From contig CBDDHT010000004.1 of NCBI GenBank assembly GCA_965228615.1, positions 2,604,001-2,668,000 of the forward strand: a stretch of 64,000 nt of DNA. Reading direction: 5' to 3'. The stretch is from CBDDHT01 sp965228615 (GTDB lineage Bacteria > Pseudomonadota > Alphaproteobacteria > Rhizobiales > Methyloligellaceae). The translations under genes were made by a program, and so were the position numbers. Under the pieces are notes generated by a model. It did not search any database. It was not told where the DNA came from and saw nothing but the letters and a program-made list of their open reading frames with translations. Below, piece after piece: positions 24,890-32,802 of the stretch (positions are counted from its first letter, which is position 1; every line of letters starts with the position of its first letter).

Positions 24890-26290
24890 ATGTCCGGGTC
24901 GGAAAAAAAGCCTGCCCCATACGGCGGTTACCACCAAACCAAAACCGAAGCCCATGATGCCGAGATCACGCATGCGGGACGAGGAACGCCGCTCGGCGAA
25001 TATATGCGCAAGTTCTGGCACCCTGTGTGCCTGTCGGAGGAGCTGACGGACGTTCCGAAAGCCATTCGCATATTGAACGAGGATCTCGTGGCTTTCCGTG
25101 ACCGTTCCGGGCGGGTCGGCGTGCTCAACCGCCATTGCAGCCATCGCGGCACATCGCTGGAATTCGGTATCATTCAGCCAAAGGGGATCCGCTGCTGCTA
25201 CCATGGCTGGGTCTACGATATCGACGGGACGCTCTTGGAGATGCCCGCCGAACCCGAAGACAGCAAGCTCTATGACACAGTGTGCCAGGGCGCCTATCCC
25301 GCATTCGAGAAGCACGGTCTCGTATTTGCCTATATGGGGCCGCCCGAGGAAAAGCCGGCCTTCCCCGATTACGACGCCTATCGCTATCCGGAAGGCAACC
25401 GCCTCGTGGCGTTCTCGAATATCTATCCCTGCAATTGGCTGCAGGTCTACGAGAACATCATGGATCACGTGCACACAGCGATCCTGCACAACAACATGAC
25501 GGTCGAAAGCGTCGACCAGGGCATGAAGGACGGGCTCAACTTTCCCGCGGCGTTCCAAGACATCCCGGTGATGGACTGGGAGAAGACCCGCAACGGCCAC
25601 GGCATCACCTTCATTGCCGGCCGGCGGGTCGATGATGAGAAGATCTGGGTGCGGATGACGGAGATGATCTTCCCGCACTTGATCCAGAACGCAAACCTGA
25701 TGCCGACGGCCCATGAGGTCCGGCACACCACGGTCTGCATGACCCGGTGGCATGTGCCCGTCGACGATACCAACTGCATTCTGTTCGGCTGGCGACACTT
25801 CAATGACAAAGTCGACCCTGGCGGCCACGGCAGCGAGGACGATTGCGGCTATGACAAGATCGATTTTCTGGATGGGCAGGTGGAACGGCCCTACGAAATC
25901 GGCCAGCGAGCGCCGGGCGACTGGGATGCGATCTGCAGCCAGCGCAGCATCGCCGTACATGCCATGGAGAATCCGGGCACATCCGATATTGGCGTCTATC
26001 GGTGCCGGCGCCTGCTGCGGGAGCTGGTGAGAGGCACCGCACCTGAAGACACGACCAAGCCGATGAGCGAGGATGGGAGCGAGACACTACATTCATTTGG
26101 CTCCGACACGACGCTGCATGTCCCGAAGCTGGCCGACAAGGGTGAGGATCGCAAGCTCATGAAGGAGATGGGCAGAAAGGTCTACCAGATCCTCGCTGAT
26201 GCAGACGCTAAATCATCCAGTGAACGTCGGGCCTACATCCTGGCGCGTCTGGATGAGTTGGATGGCGGACAGCGGCAGGCGGCGGAATAG
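24890..26290 (+). CDS. Rieske non-haem iron ring-hydroxylating oxygenase, large subunit
   Basis: A 466-residue oxygenase. The Rieske [2Fe-2S] ligands are Cys 83/His 85 in NRHCSHRGTSLE and Cys 102/His 105 in RCCYHGW. The mononuclear iron site is the classic N-x2-D-x2-H-x4-H: Asn 189, Asp 192, His 195, His 200 in ENIMDHVHTAILHNN. This order fits the phenoxybenzoate dioxygenase/vanillate demethylase-like group, which O-demethylates or hydroxylates aromatic acids; the substrate is not known. ATG 24890 is two codons after a TTG and has AGGA seven bases before it. No ferredoxin or reductase gene is adjacent, so it must borrow one. If it is an O-demethylase, it would release formaldehyde for C1 metabolism; that is inference. 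Confidence 0.9.
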   Translation: MSGSEKKPAPYGGYHQTKTEAHDAEITHAGRGTPLGEYMRKFWHPVCLSEELTDVPKAIRILNEDLVAFRDRSGRVGVLNRHCSHRGTSLEFGIIQPKGIRCCYHGWVYDIDGTLLEMPAEPEDSKLYDTVCQGAYPAFEKHGLVFAYMGPPEEKPAFPDYDAYRYPEGNRLVAFSNIYPCNWLQVYENIMDHVHTAILHNNMTVESVDQGMKDGLNFPAAFQDIPVMDWEKTRNGHGITFIAGRRVDDEKIWVRMTEMIFPHLIQNANLMPTAHEVRHTTVCMTRWHVPVDDTNCILFGWRHFNDKVDPGGHGSEDDCGYDKIDFLDGQVERPYEIGQRAPGDWDAICSQRSIAVHAMENPGTSDIGVYRCRRLLRELVRGTAPEDTTKPMSEDGSETLHSFGSDTTLHVPKLADKGEDRKLMKEMGRKVYQILADADAKSSSERRAYILARLDELDGGQRQAAE

Positions 26291-26365
26291 TTCATCATTT
26301 GCGGAGCACCGCGACGGTCGCCCATGACTTGGCGGCCTGAGGAAGCGCCCCGCCGGCTTGTGAAT

Positions 26366-26635
26366 TCAATCCGAACGGTGTGCAAGCCGCGGCGCCTTCA
26401 CCAGGCTCACGTCCTGATCGCTGACGCAGGTGAGAAACAGGCTGAAGCGAAACGCATAGGGCTTCTCACACGCAATGCACTGAGCGGCTTTCCACCCATC
26501 ATCAAGCCTGCTGGATCGCCATAGTTCACCCTGTTCGTGTGCACAATGGGGGCAGACGATCTGAGTGGAATGATGGACGCTGCCACTGATTGATACGGCA
26601 CCATCCGGCAATTTGGCATCCGTCAGAATAGCCAC
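26366..26635 (-). CDS. Small zinc-ribbon protein
   Basis: An 89-residue protein with two CxxC pairs, VCPHCAHEQ and QCIACEKPY, about 25 residues apart, as in zinc ribbons. GTG 26635 has GAGGAG six bases before it; a TTG eleven codons upstream is the alternative. It is transcribed against the Rieske oxygenase gene, with 75 bases between the two stop codons. Unknown role; such proteins may bind nucleic acid or stabilise partners. Confidence 0.5.
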   Translation of the reverse strand: MAILTDAKLPDGAVSISGSVHHSTQIVCPHCAHEQGELWRSSRLDDGWKAAQCIACEKPYAFRFSLFLTCVSDQDVSLVKAPRLAHRSD

Positions 26636-26900
26636 GGGTCGCTCCTCACCGAGGTTGTACTTTCGCAAACCGGCTTTTGTTCATCTGGCGCAGCATTCGC
26701 AACATCAGGATCACGGTTCAAGTCGATTTAAGCGGCTTGGTTTGCATCTTGCAAGCTTGAGCACGGGATCGATCGGACTTATTCTGGTGCACCTTGGACC
26801 GTCGAACCCTTGCCATTCGCGCCATTGTTGCGCTCTCAAGCAGCTTGCCAAAACACCACCCTCTGGCGGTCTGCCACATCCCATTGACTAGGAGACTCCC

Positions 26901-27782
26901 ATGACGAATATCGGATTTGTCGGACTCGGCACGATGGGGCTGCCCATGGCGCGCAACATCCTGGCGAAAGGCCACCGAGTGACGGGTTACGACATGTCGG
27001 CAGAAGCACGGAGCCAGCATGTCGCGAATGGAGGTCTGGACGCATCATCCGGCACGGAAGCCGGCAAAGACGCTGAAATTCTGATCACCATGCTGCCCAC
27101 GGGCGACATTGTTCGCAAGGCTTTGTTCGACGCTGACGGGGCGGCTGAAGGTTTGCCGGAAAATGCGCTGGTCATCGACATGTCGACAATCCATCCGCTG
27201 GAAACCGACGCGATCCGGGCCGATCTTGCCGCAAGGGGATTGCGGATGGTGGATGCGCCCGTGGGCCGCACGTCCGTTCAAGCCGTATCCGGGCATTCGC
27301 TGTTCATGGCAGGCGGTACGGCAGACGATCTCGAACAGGCGCGTCCCATCCTGGAATGCATGGGCGACGTCATCATCGACTGCGGCGGCCCAGGTCTCGG
27401 CATCCGAATGAAGATCATCAACAATCTCATGACGACAGTTTCCAATGTCCTCACCGCCGAGGTGCTGACATTGGCGGAAGGCGTTGGATTGGAACGCGAC
27501 CTTGCGGTGGAAGTCATGAGCGGCACCGCAGCGGGGCAAGGTCATATGGCAACCACATATCCCGCCCGCGTATTCAAGGATGATCTTTCTCCGGCGTTCA
27601 TGATCGATTTGGCAAAGAAGGATCTCGGCATTGCGCTCAAGCTTTCAGCCGCAATGGATATTCCGATGACAATGGCACAGGTCGCCGAGAAGACTTATGA
27701 AGCCGCGCAGGCCGATGACCGGGGGAGCCAGGACTGGACGGCGATCTACGCCATGTTGCGCGAGAAATATCTGAGAGCTTGA
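26901..27782 (+). CDS. YihU-like beta-hydroxyacid dehydrogenase (3-sulfolactaldehyde reductase-like)
   Basis: A 293-residue NAD(P)-dependent enzyme of the 3-hydroxyisobutyrate dehydrogenase family. The nucleotide loop is GFVGLGTMGLPMARN, and the catalytic lysine is Lys 171 in MKIINNLM. The substrate loop reads DAPVGRTSVQAVSGH, with Arg 123; most family members have PVSGG there, whereas PVGRTS is what I recall for E. coli YihU, the sulfolactaldehyde reductase. VEVMSGTAAGQGHM, DDLSPAFMIDLAKKDLGIAL and DDRGSQDWTAIY also follow YihU closely. Residue 174 is Asn as in YihU; 178 is Thr rather than Ser. AGGAG lies seven bases before ATG. Sulfonate specificity is inferred; succinic-semialdehyde (4-hydroxybutyrate) or other acids are possible. 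A LysR gene is convergent 24 bases downstream. Confidence 0.82.
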   Translation: MTNIGFVGLGTMGLPMARNILAKGHRVTGYDMSAEARSQHVANGGLDASSGTEAGKDAEILITMLPTGDIVRKALFDADGAAEGLPENALVIDMSTIHPLETDAIRADLAARGLRMVDAPVGRTSVQAVSGHSLFMAGGTADDLEQARPILECMGDVIIDCGGPGLGIRMKIINNLMTTVSNVLTAEVLTLAEGVGLERDLAVEVMSGTAAGQGHMATTYPARVFKDDLSPAFMIDLAKKDLGIALKLSAAMDIPMTMAQVAEKTYEAAQADDRGSQDWTAIYAMLREKYLRA

Positions 27783-27805
27783 TTGGCAAGTCCCGAAGCC
27801 GCCCT

Positions 27806-28771
27806 TCAGGAGAGATCAAAGCCCCGCATTTCAAGCGCCGTCTTGTCGACCAAGGGCACGACGGTCTTGTCACTGATTGCATTCAGCCGGCGAAGCGCCG
27901 CCGCGATGACCGTGCTTGCCGCCGGCGTTGGAGATCGCCCGAGGCGCATGGCGAGCGAAACCGTCCGCCAAATCGCGGGAACCAATGGCCGGCGTACGAT
28001 ACCGCCTTGTGCCATCTCGCTGGCCATCAGCCCGGGGATCGCCGCAATACCGAGGTCGTTCTCGAACATGCTCCTGAGGCCGGCAACCGATGAAACCTCA
28101 TACCGCATGTCCTGCACGGCCCGCCGCCCGAGGGGATGACGTTCCAGCAAGCCATAGATGCCGCTCTGCCGGGAGAGACCGATCGACTCATGACTGGAAA
28201 ATACAGACCAGCGCAAAGGCGTTTGCTTCGCTGCCAGCGGATGGCGGAGCGAACAGACAAGCTCAAAACGATCGCGAAGAACTGGCAGTGCTTCTATTCC
28301 GGCAACCGATCCTTCCAGAGTCGTCAGCGCCAGATCGATTTCGGCATTGCGTAATCGGTTTACGGCACCGCCAGTCAACTCCTCGATAAGGCGGACACGG
28401 ATGCCCGGATAGTCCTCTGCGAGCTGCCGCATGGCAGGCACGAGCAGATGATTGATCACCGTTGCGGTCGCGGCAATCACGACGAGACCATGCTGACGCT
28501 CGGCATGCGCCCGCAGATCGTCGAGCGCCCGCCCCATATCTTCGAGCAGTCGCTCGGCAACGGGGATAAACCGCTCACCATGCATCGTCGACTCGACGGT
28601 GCGGGTCGTACGATCGAACAGACGCAGCCCGATCTCGGCCTCCAGCGCCTTGACCGATGCCGTCAAAGCGGACTGCGTGAGATTGAGCCGCGCCGCCGCC
28701 TTGGTAAAGCTGCGTTCCTGCGCAACCGTCAGAAAGGCGCGGAGCTGACGGACCGTGACATTATCATTCAT
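27806..28771 (-). CDS. LysR-family transcriptional regulator
   Basis: A 321-residue regulator. The winged helix-turn-helix is at residues 5-65 (RQLRAFLTVAQERSFTKAAA then RLNLTQSALTASVKALE). The effector domain follows, with LVVIAATATVINHLLVPAM at its start. It is divergent from the TauD/TfdA dioxygenase gene, with 107 bases between that include direct repeats, and convergent with the YihU-like gene. By the usual LysR arrangement it should control the dioxygenase gene and itself; the effector is unknown. Confidence 0.9.
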   Translation of the reverse strand: MNDNVTVRQLRAFLTVAQERSFTKAAARLNLTQSALTASVKALEAEIGLRLFDRTTRTVESTMHGERFIPVAERLLEDMGRALDDLRAHAERQHGLVVIAATATVINHLLVPAMRQLAEDYPGIRVRLIEELTGGAVNRLRNAEIDLALTTLEGSVAGIEALPVLRDRFELVCSLRHPLAAKQTPLRWSVFSSHESIGLSRQSGIYGLLERHPLGRRAVQDMRYEVSSVAGLRSMFENDLGIAAIPGLMASEMAQGGIVRRPLVPAIWRTVSLAMRLGRSPTPAASTVIAAALRRLNAISDKTVVPLVDKTALEMRGFDLS

Positions 28772-28803
28772 AAATCTGTTTTATCAATCTATGAGAAAAA
28801 TGA

Positions 28804-28857
28804 AATAGACATATCAATTTAAGAATGAGACGTTGCCTTCAACTTCCCAATAGACAT
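28804..28857 (+). promoter_or_regulatory. Direct repeats in the LysR/TauD-like divergent promoter region
   Basis: AATAGACAT occurs at 28804-28812 and again at 28849-28857, each followed by a TCA. The region is AT-rich compared with its surroundings and also holds two TATCAAT words just upstream. These are candidate binding sites for the adjacent LysR protein; no proof from sequence alone. Confidence 0.4.
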
Positions 28858-28878
28858 CTCATTCTCACGGAGCAGACA

Positions 28879-29958
28879 ATGTCAGAGGCCTATGCCGAGG
28901 CGGAACCGCAAAGACCGGATGGACCGATTGGCGGCCCTGCTGCCTGGTACGGGCGCGACCTTGCGAAGCAGACCGATTGGATTTTCCAGTTCACGCCCGA
29001 GGAGCTGGAAGAGATCGACGCCGCCATCCGTCAGCATGTGGCAGATGGGCGGGAGATGGATCAGATCAGCCCCGAAACCTTCCGGCTCCCGAAGCTCGCA
29101 GAGCGGCTGGCCGGTACGCTCAAGGAGGTTCTGACGGGGCGGGGATTTGTCCTACTGCGTGGCTTTCCCGTCGAGCGCTATTCGGTGCCGGAGGCGGCAA
29201 TCGCCTATCTCGGTATCGGATCCCACTTCGGCAAGTTTCGTTCGCAGAATGCTATGGGACATCTACTTGGCCATGTTCGGGACATCGGCAAAGACATTCG
29301 CGAACAGACCACGCGCTACTATCAGACGAACCGGGGGCTCGAATATCACACGGACAGCTCCGACATCGTTGCCCTGCTCTGTCTGAAGACTGCAATGTCG
29401 GGTGGCGCGAGCCGGATCGTCAGTTCGGTGACCCTGCATGACGATATCCTAAAGCGCAGGCCCGATCTGTGGGAGGTTCTGTTTCACGCTTATCCGACGG
29501 ACAGACGCGGCGAGATCCCGCCCGGAAAGAAGCCTTGGTTCGATGTTCCGGTTTTCAATTGGTACGCGGGTGACCTGACGACGATCTATGTCGGTCAGTA
29601 TATCCGCTCGGCCCAGGAGAATTTCCCCGAGGCTCGTCGCCTCACGGATCTCGAAGCGGAGGCAATAGACTTCCTGGATGTGCTCTGCAACGATCCGGAA
29701 TTGAATCTCACCATGGATTTCCGGCCGGGAGACATGCAGTTCCTGCATAATCACCAACTGCTGCACTCACGGACGGACTACGAGGACTGGGCAGAGCCCG
29801 AGAAGAAGCGGCATCTCCTGCGCCTATGGGTATCGCCGACAGGTGCCAGGCCGCTCCCGCAGTCCTTTGCAACGCGCTACGGCTCGCTGACACCCGGCGA
29901 TCGCGGAGGGATCATTACCGAAAGCACGGTGCTGAAATTCGTGTTGCAGCCGGAGTAA
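28879..29958 (+). CDS. TauD/TfdA-family Fe(II)/2-oxoglutarate dioxygenase
   Basis: A 359-residue non-haem iron dioxygenase. The iron ligands are His 157 and Asp 159 in LEYHTDSSD and probably His 296 in NHQLLHSR; Arg 315 in RHLLRLW is placed to bind 2-oxoglutarate. The N-terminal GFVLLRGFPVERYS is typical of the family. Enzymes of this type hydroxylate carbon next to a heteroatom, releasing sulfite from sulfonates or aldehydes from ethers, and many have other substrates. ATG 28879 has GGAG six bases before it; the upstream part of the frame is promoter sequence. It is divergent from the LysR regulator and close to the YihU-like gene. Substrate unknown. Confidence 0.88.
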   Translation: MSEAYAEAEPQRPDGPIGGPAAWYGRDLAKQTDWIFQFTPEELEEIDAAIRQHVADGREMDQISPETFRLPKLAERLAGTLKEVLTGRGFVLLRGFPVERYSVPEAAIAYLGIGSHFGKFRSQNAMGHLLGHVRDIGKDIREQTTRYYQTNRGLEYHTDSSDIVALLCLKTAMSGGASRIVSSVTLHDDILKRRPDLWEVLFHAYPTDRRGEIPPGKKPWFDVPVFNWYAGDLTTIYVGQYIRSAQENFPEARRLTDLEAEAIDFLDVLCNDPELNLTMDFRPGDMQFLHNHQLLHSRTDYEDWAEPEKKRHLLRLWVSPTGARPLPQSFATRYGSLTPGDRGGIITESTVLKFVLQPE

Positions 29959-30026
29959 TATCTCGTCGGTTCTGTTCGGCAGGCGACAGCTGAGATCCTG
30001 GTTATGGGTGCCGCCCGTCCCGCCGT

Positions 30027-30151
30027 CGTCATTCCCGTGCTTGACACGGGAATCTATACAGTGGTGCGTCTTGCGGGCATCTCAACCGAACTGCACCAGC
30101 ATTGCTTACGGCACGATTGCATGGATTGCCGGGTCAAGCTCGGCAATGACG
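30027..30151. repeat. Palindromic intergenic element (alphaproteobacterial type)
   Basis: The left arm 30027-30049 and the reverse complement of the right arm 30129-30151 agree at 20 of 23 positions; 79 bases lie between. In frame the arms read FPCLTRES and MDCRVKLGNDD, a recurrent pattern in alphaproteobacterial intergenic repeats that I recall well. It lies after the dioxygenase gene and may form a large stem-loop between it and pheA. Confidence 0.65.
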
Positions 30152-30233
30152 ACGAGGGAGGGTTTGGATGGGCCATCCGATACGGGCTTATGTCTGCTTT
30201 AAGTTCAGAGTCGACAATCTTTTCGATATGGCA

Positions 30234-31118
30234 TCACGGTCTCACAGTGCCTCCAACAGGCAATCCATTCTCGCCGAATGTCTTGCGGAGCGGGCTTGAG
30301 GGATAGGTGCCGAGAATGCGGACTTCGCTCGAAAAGAAAGAGAGTTCTTCGAGGGCGAGCTGAACGAGCCGCTCGGTCGGATGGCCTTCAATGTCCGCAT
30401 AGAACATGGTGGCGCTAAAAGTACCTTCGAGCTGATAGGACTCCAATTTGGTCATGTTGACGCCGTTGGTCGCGAAACCACCGAGGGCTTTGTAGAGCGC
30501 GGCCGGTACGTTGCGCACCCGGAAGATGAATGTTGTTATAACCGATGCCTCATCCGGCTCGGCATCGTCCGGCTCCGGTGAGAGAACGATAAAGCGGGTC
30601 GTGTTGTGATCTGCGTCTTCGATGTCGGCCCGCAGTATCTCAAGACCGTAGATCTCGGCGGCGAGCGCCGTGGCAATCGCACCCTGCGTCGGATCGCCCG
30701 CTTCTTTGATCATGCGAGCAGACCCGGCCGTATCAGCCTCGGGCATGGGGGTCAGCCCCAGTCCGCGCAGAGTCTTGCGGCATTGGCCGAGCGCCTGGGT
30801 GTGACTGTGAACGGTCTTCAGGTCACCGACCGTGATCCCCGGCAATGCCAGCAGTTGATGGTTCACGCGCTCGAAATGTTCGGCAGTGATATAGAGATCC
30901 GACTCGGGCATCAGGTGATGAATGTCGGCCACACGACCCGCGACCGAGTTCTCGATCGGGATCATTGCGAGGCTCGCTGTACCGGACTTCACAGCATCCA
31001 GTGCATCTTCAAATGTCGGGCATGCCATCGGCTCAAAGCTGTCATCGTAGTGCAGACATGCGAGGTGTGAATTCGCTCCGGGCTCGCCCTGGTAGGCTAT
31101 CTTGGCTTTTGATGTCAT
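30234..31118 (-). CDS. pheA: Prephenate dehydratase
   Basis: A 294-residue monofunctional prephenate dehydratase that makes phenylpyruvate for phenylalanine. It opens with KIAYQGEPGANSHLAC, has IPIENSVAGRV, and the catalytic NTTRFIVL (Thr-Arg-Phe motif) at about residue 174. A C-terminal ACT domain, about residues 195-280, carries the regulatory GVNMTKLESYQL stretch, so feedback inhibition by phenylalanine is likely. There is no chorismate mutase domain. It starts eight bases after the kdsB stop codon, and this kdsB-pheA pairing is usual in Hyphomicrobiales. Confidence 0.95.
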   Translation of the reverse strand: MTSKAKIAYQGEPGANSHLACLHYDDSFEPMACPTFEDALDAVKSGTASLAMIPIENSVAGRVADIHHLMPESDLYITAEHFERVNHQLLALPGITVGDLKTVHSHTQALGQCRKTLRGLGLTPMPEADTAGSARMIKEAGDPTQGAIATALAAEIYGLEILRADIEDADHNTTRFIVLSPEPDDAEPDEASVITTFIFRVRNVPAALYKALGGFATNGVNMTKLESYQLEGTFSATMFYADIEGHPTERLVQLALEELSFFSSEVRILGTYPSSPLRKTFGENGLPVGGTVRP

Positions 31119-31126
31119 CGGGTGTT

Positions 31127-31870
31127 TCAGTCCTGGCCGGCGGACAGCAATTCGCGGGCTTTTTCCAGATCGGCAGGAGTATCGACACCGAGTGGGACGG
31201 TGTCAACGAGTGCGACATCAATGCGCATACCGTCCTCAATGGCCCGCAGCTGCTCCAGACGTTCTCGCTTTTCCAGGCTCGAGGGCGGCAGGGCGATAAA
31301 GCGGTCGAGTGCGGGGCGGCGAAACGTATAAAGCCCGATATGGTGATAGAGCGGCCCGTCGCCATACGGCGCCGTGGCCCGCGTAAAGTAGAATGCCCGC
31401 ATGACGCCACGTTCATTCGGCCGGCCGGAAACGATCTTCACAACATTCGGATTGTCGCGTTCTTCCGGATCGGTGATCTCCGCGGCGAGCGTTGCAATAT
31501 CGACAGAGGGGATGGAGAGGGGGAGCAAACAATCGGAAATCAGCCGCGGCTCGAGCGTTGGCAGATCGCCCTGAACATTCACTACGGCATCCAGGTCTCC
31601 GTCGGGGTCGAGCTTCTTGACCACCTCGTGGATCCGGTCGGAACCACTCGGATGGTCGGATCGGGTCATAACGGCTTCACCACCTGCGTTCGCGACGACC
31701 TTGGCGATTTCCTCGGCGTCCGTGGCGACAACCACACGCCCGACATCAGCTTCTTTCGCCCGTCGCCAGACATGCACAATCATGGCTTCGCCGGCGATGT
31801 CGGCTAGCGGTTTGTCGGGGAGCCGGGTCGCGCTCAAACGCGCCGGGATGACGACCAGCACCTTGCTCAT
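31127..31870 (-). CDS. kdsB: 3-deoxy-manno-octulosonate cytidylyltransferase (CMP-Kdo synthetase)
   Basis: A 247-residue enzyme that activates Kdo with CTP for the inner core of lipopolysaccharide. Motifs are VIPARLSATRLPDKPL, VVATDAEEI, DHPSGSDRI and VVNVQGDLPTLEP. The start is ATG 31870; 21 further codons upstream lack similarity. It overlaps the promoter side of the divergent cytochrome gene, 151 bases away. The presence of a Kdo pathway gene confirms a Gram-negative envelope. Confidence 0.95.
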   Translation of the reverse strand: MSKVLVVIPARLSATRLPDKPLADIAGEAMIVHVWRRAKEADVGRVVVATDAEEIAKVVANAGGEAVMTRSDHPSGSDRIHEVVKKLDPDGDLDAVVNVQGDLPTLEPRLISDCLLPLSIPSVDIATLAAEITDPEERDNPNVVKIVSGRPNERGVMRAFYFTRATAPYGDGPLYHHIGLYTFRRPALDRFIALPPSSLEKRERLEQLRAIEDGMRIDVALVDTVPLGVDTPADLEKARELLSAGQD

Positions 31871-32021
31871 AGCGGTCTGTCTCGATGATGCCCGCAAAAA
31901 AGCCGCCGGACGCGACGAACGGGCGTGTTGCAACTCGCGATTCAGCCATTATAGTCGCGCCCAATCCTGTGTTGCAAAGCCGCTCGGCCCCATAGCACGC
32001 TTCTAACTGAGGTCTTCACCC

Positions 32022-32624
32022 ATGGATTCATTCGAATTCAACAAAATCGTAGGTGCGGTTCTGTTCGCAGTCCTGGTCCTTTTTGGCATGCGAACGGTGT
32101 CAAACTTGCTGTTTGCGGCCCATCCGCCCGAGAAACCGGGCTATGAGGTGGAAATTGCGGAAGCCGACAACGCGGCGAGCAAAGGCGACGAGAAAAAAGA
32201 AGAAGTATCGATCGCCATGCTGATGCAGAGCGCAAATGTGGAAAAAGGAGCGAAAGTCTTCAAAAAGTGTGCCCAGTGCCACAGCAACGAAGAGGGCAAA
32301 AAGAAGCCGACGGGACCGAGCCTGTACGGGGTTGTGGGGCGCGATAAAGGGGCTGGCGATTACGCTTACTCCACGGCGATCAAGGAAAAGGGTGGAAATT
32401 GGGGTTATGAGCAGCTCGATGGCTTTATTGCAGCGCCCAAGAAATGGCTGCCGGGCACGAAAATGGCCTTTGCGGGGATCAAAAAACCCAACCAGCGCGC
32501 CGATTTGATCGCCTATCTCCGCTCATTGAGCGCCTCGCCCCTTCCGTTGCCGGAGGCACCTGCCGCAGAAGCGAAGGCTGAACAGCCGGAAGCGGCGCCT
32601 GCTGAGGCGAAAACCACGCAATAG
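32022..32624 (+). CDS. cycM: Membrane-anchored cytochrome c (CycM type)
   Basis: A 200-residue class I cytochrome c anchored by an uncleaved N-terminal helix (residues 9-31, VGAVLFAVLVLFGMRTVSNL). A charged linker, rich in Glu, Lys and Ala, leads to the haem domain with CAQCH (Cys 83-His 87) and the Met ligand in PGTKMAF (Met 148). A Pro/Ala/Glu-rich tail of about 30 residues follows. In related bacteria this protein passes electrons from the bc1 complex to cytochrome aa3 oxidase. Divergent from kdsB-pheA, a layout conserved in Hyphomicrobiales. Confidence 0.92.
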   Translation: MDSFEFNKIVGAVLFAVLVLFGMRTVSNLLFAAHPPEKPGYEVEIAEADNAASKGDEKKEEVSIAMLMQSANVEKGAKVFKKCAQCHSNEEGKKKPTGPSLYGVVGRDKGAGDYAYSTAIKEKGGNWGYEQLDGFIAAPKKWLPGTKMAFAGIKKPNQRADLIAYLRSLSASPLPLPEAPAAEAKAEQPEAAPAEAKTTQ

Positions 32625-32802
32625 CGTCGCGCCTTGAACCACCCCGATACCGTCTGCAGCGCAAGAGACCGCCGGCCATAAACAAATTGTAATTTGGCGG
32701 ACCGATCCGTCGTCGTCATGTTAGGGATGTGTTCGGAATAATCATGTGCGCTGGCTCAAGCGCGCCTCGCGGCGCCCCCGGCGCCGGGAGTCGATTAGAG
32801 CG

